A model generated the notes under the pieces. That model saw only the letters and a program-made list of their open reading frames with translations, was not told the origin of the DNA and ran no database searches. The position numbers were made by a program, and so were the translations under genes. This document shows positions 22,640-24,422 of a DNA stretch of 24,422 nt, piece after piece (within the stretch, counting starts at the first letter, position 1; every line of letters starts with the position of its first letter). Source of the DNA: DASZZX01 sp036260415 (lineage in GTDB: Bacteria > Actinomycetota > Nitriliruptoria > Nitriliruptorales > JAHWKO01); NCBI GenBank assembly GCA_036260415.1, contig DASZZX010000139.1, forward strand, positions 1 to 24,422, in the 5' to 3' direction.

Positions 22640-22881
22640 GGGAGACCCGGAGATCTGGATCGACGTCGTGGAGAAGTCGAGGGACATTCCGCGCCGACTC
22701 GATGTGGGCAGCGACCATCGCTCGATCTCCTGGCGCAGCTCCACCTCTCCTCGCACGGATCGTCGCCACCGCGGGTCGCGCTGAGGAGGCGTCGTCCCTC
22801 ACATGGCGGGCGATCGACCCTTTACGGGCCAAGGGCAACGTGGTGGCGGCGGAACGCGCACGTGTCTCGATCCTGAGCTGA
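22640..22881 (+). pseudogene. Possible TPR-protein C-terminal remnant
   Basis: About 240 bases with fragments resembling the tail of a TPR/STAND regulator. GDPEIWIDVVEKSRDIPRRL occurs in one frame, and LAQLHL in another directly before LLARIVATAGRAEEASSLTWRAIDPLRAKGNVVAAERARVSIL, which ends at 22881. The last block has the helix-pair periodicity of a TPR (A-x-x-G-R-x-x-E-A-x-x-L) and a closing K-G-N-V-V-A-A-E-R-A-R. No start is visible and the frames do not join, so this is at most a decayed 3' end. The assignment is weak; it could be coincidence in GC-rich DNA. Confidence 0.33.
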
Positions 22882-23211
22882 GGGCCAAGGGTCAACGTGC
22901 TCGACGAGGTGTACCCATCCGTGGGTTTCGGCCGAGCCTCGCGGAGACTCGTGGGCGGTGGCTCGTCCTCGTGGTCCGGGCCCAGCAGCTCCAGCAGACT
23001 CGGTCTGTACCGAGTGTCGTGTCTCGGTACCCGCGTTCCAGTGGGCTCCGGTTCGACGCGGCGCGTCGGCACTCGACCTGCATGCGGTCTCCGGCCGAGT
23101 TCGACCGACGTCACGGCACCGCCGCCCCGGTAGCGGCATGATCGCTCCCTGCACCAGGACCGTCCGGGGGAACCGGAAAGACTCCGGTGGACGGTGGGGA
23201 CGACGGGCAGG
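22882..23211. other. Intergenic region without recognised gene
   Basis: About 330 bases between the TPR-like remnant and the SRPBCC gene. Frames here are rich in Ser/Arg/Gly and match no family that I know. No hairpin or promoter of note was seen. Confidence 0.4.
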
Positions 23212-23750
23212 ATGGCCGTGGCGCGCTACCACTTCGTGACCATCATCGAGCTGCCACGGTCCCGGGAGCAGGTCTGGCAGGTCCTGCAAGACACGTCCGG
23301 CTGGGCATCGTGGTGGCGTTGGCTGGAGCGGGTGGAGCTGCTCGGCCGTGGAGAAGCCAACGGTGTCGGGGCGCGCCACCGCTATACGTTCCGGACCGGA
23401 CTGCTTCACAGCCTCACCTTTGAGACCGAGGTGGTGCGAGTGCAGCGCCCGTCGCACATCGAGGCGCGTGCGGCCGGTGAGCGTCGGGGGTGGGCCGTTG
23501 GGAGCTGTTCGACAGCCACGTCGGGACTCGGTTGGTCTGCACGTGGATCGTGTCGACCACGAAGACGTGGATGAACCTGCTCGCCCCGGTGGCCCGGCCG
23601 CTGTTCGCCTGGAACCATCACCTGCTGATGCGCGGCTTCGCGCGCGGGCTCGCCGCCCAGCTCGCCACCCGTCCAGTGAGGGTCACCAATCGGACGGTCA
23701 GTCCGAGCAGCCGCAGGTTCGGACGGCTTCCACACGTCTCGCGGCTGTGA
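23212..23750 (+). pseudogene. SRPBCC (polyketide cyclase-like) gene with one frameshift
   Basis: Coenzyme-binding SRPBCC-fold protein of the polyketide cyclase/dehydrase type. The first frame, from ATG 23212, gives AVARYHFVTIIELPRSREQVWQVLQDTSGWASWWRWLERVELLGRGEANGVGARHRYTFRTGLLHSLTFETEVVRVQRPSHIEARAAGERRG. The rest is in another frame: GRWELFDSHVGTRLVCTWIVSTTKTWMNLLAPVARPLFAWNHHLLMRGFARGLAAQL, ending at 23750. In family members these are continuous (A-x-G-E-L-x-G-x-G-R-W-x-L). The shift lies at the run of five G at 23486-23490, a classic slippage or base-calling site. Without the shift it would be about 180 residues, normal for the family. Confidence 0.8.
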
Positions 23751-23827
23751 CCCTTGCGGTGTGGACGACGGCCCATCGCTTCGTACGGGCGTGCCGAAGT
23801 GCCCCTTTCCGGCCTGGCGCGGTAGCA

Positions 23828-24422
23828 CTAGGCGAGGTCGAAGCGATCGAGGTTCATCACTTTGTCCCATGCGGCCACGAAGTCACGCACGAACTTCTCG
23901 TGTGAGTCATTGCACGCGTAGACCTCCGAGATGGCTCGGAGCTGGGAGTTCGAACCGAAGACGAGGTCGACGGCGGTGGCGGTCCACCTGACCTCGCCCG
24001 TCGCGCGATCGCGTCCCTCGTACACGTCCTCGGACGAGACGGATGCCTTCCACTCCGTGCTCCTGTCGAGCAGGTTCACGAAGAAGTCGTTGGTCAACGT
24101 CTCGGGCCGGTCGGTGAAGACGCCGTGTTGAGATTGCCGGAAGTTGGCGTTCAGGGCCCGCATGCCGCCGATCAGAACCGTCATCTGGGGAGCGGTCAGC
24201 GTCAACAGGTTGGCCCGGTCCAGTAGCAGGGTCTCCGGGGACAGCTTCTCTCCGGCTCGGAGATAGTTGCGGAACCCGTCGGCAGTCGGTTCGAGCACGG
24301 CGAATGACTCCACGTCGGTCTGCTCCTGGGAGGCGTCGGTACGCCCCGGCACGAACGGGACGGTGACGTCGAACCCGGCGCTCGTGGCCGCTTCCCCGAC
24401 GGCGATGCAGCCGCCCAGGACG
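23828..24422 (-). CDS. katG: Catalase-peroxidase KatG, C-terminal part (5' partial)
   Basis: The last 198 or so residues of the bifunctional heme catalase-peroxidase; the start lies beyond the right edge. The frame is open from base 24421 (VLGGCIAVGEAATSAGFDVTVPFVPGRTDASQEQTDVESFAVLEPTADGFRNYL). It continues through GEKLSPETLLLDRANLLTLTAPQMTVLIGGMRAL, HGVFTDRPETLTNDFFVNLLDRSTEWK and YEGRDRATGEVRWTATAVDLVFGSNSQLRAISEVYA to the near-invariant end KFVRDFVAAWDKVMNLDRFDLA. This is the heme-free C-terminal domain, which is needed to keep the N-terminal active site competent. No damage is seen in the visible part. It is convergent with the SRPBCC gene, 77 bases apart. Confidence 0.97.
   Translation of the reverse strand, partial: VLGGCIAVGEAATSAGFDVTVPFVPGRTDASQEQTDVESFAVLEPTADGFRNYLRAGEKLSPETLLLDRANLLTLTAPQMTVLIGGMRALNANFRQSQHGVFTDRPETLTNDFFVNLLDRSTEWKASVSSEDVYEGRDRATGEVRWTATAVDLVFGSNSQLRAISEVYACNDSHEKFVRDFVAAWDKVMNLDRFDLA

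Noticed and set aside
1..24422. tRNA, rRNA, insertion sequences, transposases, prophage genes or CRISPR arrays
   Set aside because: None recognised by eye on either strand; no transposase motifs, terminal inverted repeats or regularly spaced repeats were seen.

Overview
The window is high-GC DNA with GTG-rich starts and short TGAC-GTG or ATGA gene junctions. The gas vesicle gene order resembles Streptomyces-type clusters. The regulator and enzyme families are also typical of Actinomycetota. I infer a gas-vesicle-encoding actinobacterium, possibly from a deep-branching lineage, but the sequence alone does not fix the taxon.

Layout. (1) 1-3477, plus strand: the distal part of a tightly packed gas vesicle operon, gvpA (5' end outside the window)-gvpF-gvpG-gvpO-gvpJ-gvpL, ending in one reading frame that joins a GvpS-like domain to a complete GvpK domain. 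(2) 3511-5490, minus strand: a decayed PadR regulator/FtsX-type permease pair downstream of an intact ArsR-AHSA1 (SRPBCC) operon with a well-defined, apparently leaderless promoter. (3) 5669-7945: an intact VOC protein, then a frameshifted DUF1801 gene head-to-head with a truncated and frameshifted NarL/LuxR response regulator, then an AlkD-like HEAT-repeat DNA glycosylase whose middle is read in the wrong frame. (4) 8006-9460, minus strand: a membrane protein with two DUF4389 domains. (5) 9778-11980, plus strand: a small membrane protein broken by several frameshifts, an AlkZ/YcaQ-type (HTH_42) protein and a small multi-pass membrane protein. (6) 12060-14714, minus strand: one large class III cyclase-STAND ATPase-TPR gene split over several frames. 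(7) 15224-18074: a secreted FN3 protein, a RibD/DHFR-fold reductase, and a divergent MarR/VOC pair sharing a palindromic operator. (8) 18337-22562: a SAM methyltransferase interrupted by an in-frame TGA, a dienelactone-hydrolase-family protein, a divergent HxlR/pirin pair, and a second HTH_42 protein. (9) 22640-24422: a TPR-like gene remnant, a frameshifted SRPBCC gene, and the 3' end of katG.

How it works together. The left edge is a buoyancy operon. The rest is accessory DNA carrying several self-contained regulator/effector pairs (ArsR-AHSA1, MarR-VOC, HxlR-pirin, PadR-permease) and stress or repair functions (AlkD-like protein, two AlkZ-like proteins, KatG). The strongest general signal is that about nine loci are broken by small indels or one stop, while the displaced frames still encode well-conserved protein. 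This means either recent gene decay or residual indel errors in the assembly, and it should be settled before any broken gene is interpreted biologically. The most interesting intact-frame observation is the GvpS-GvpK fusion, which carries its own indel caveat.
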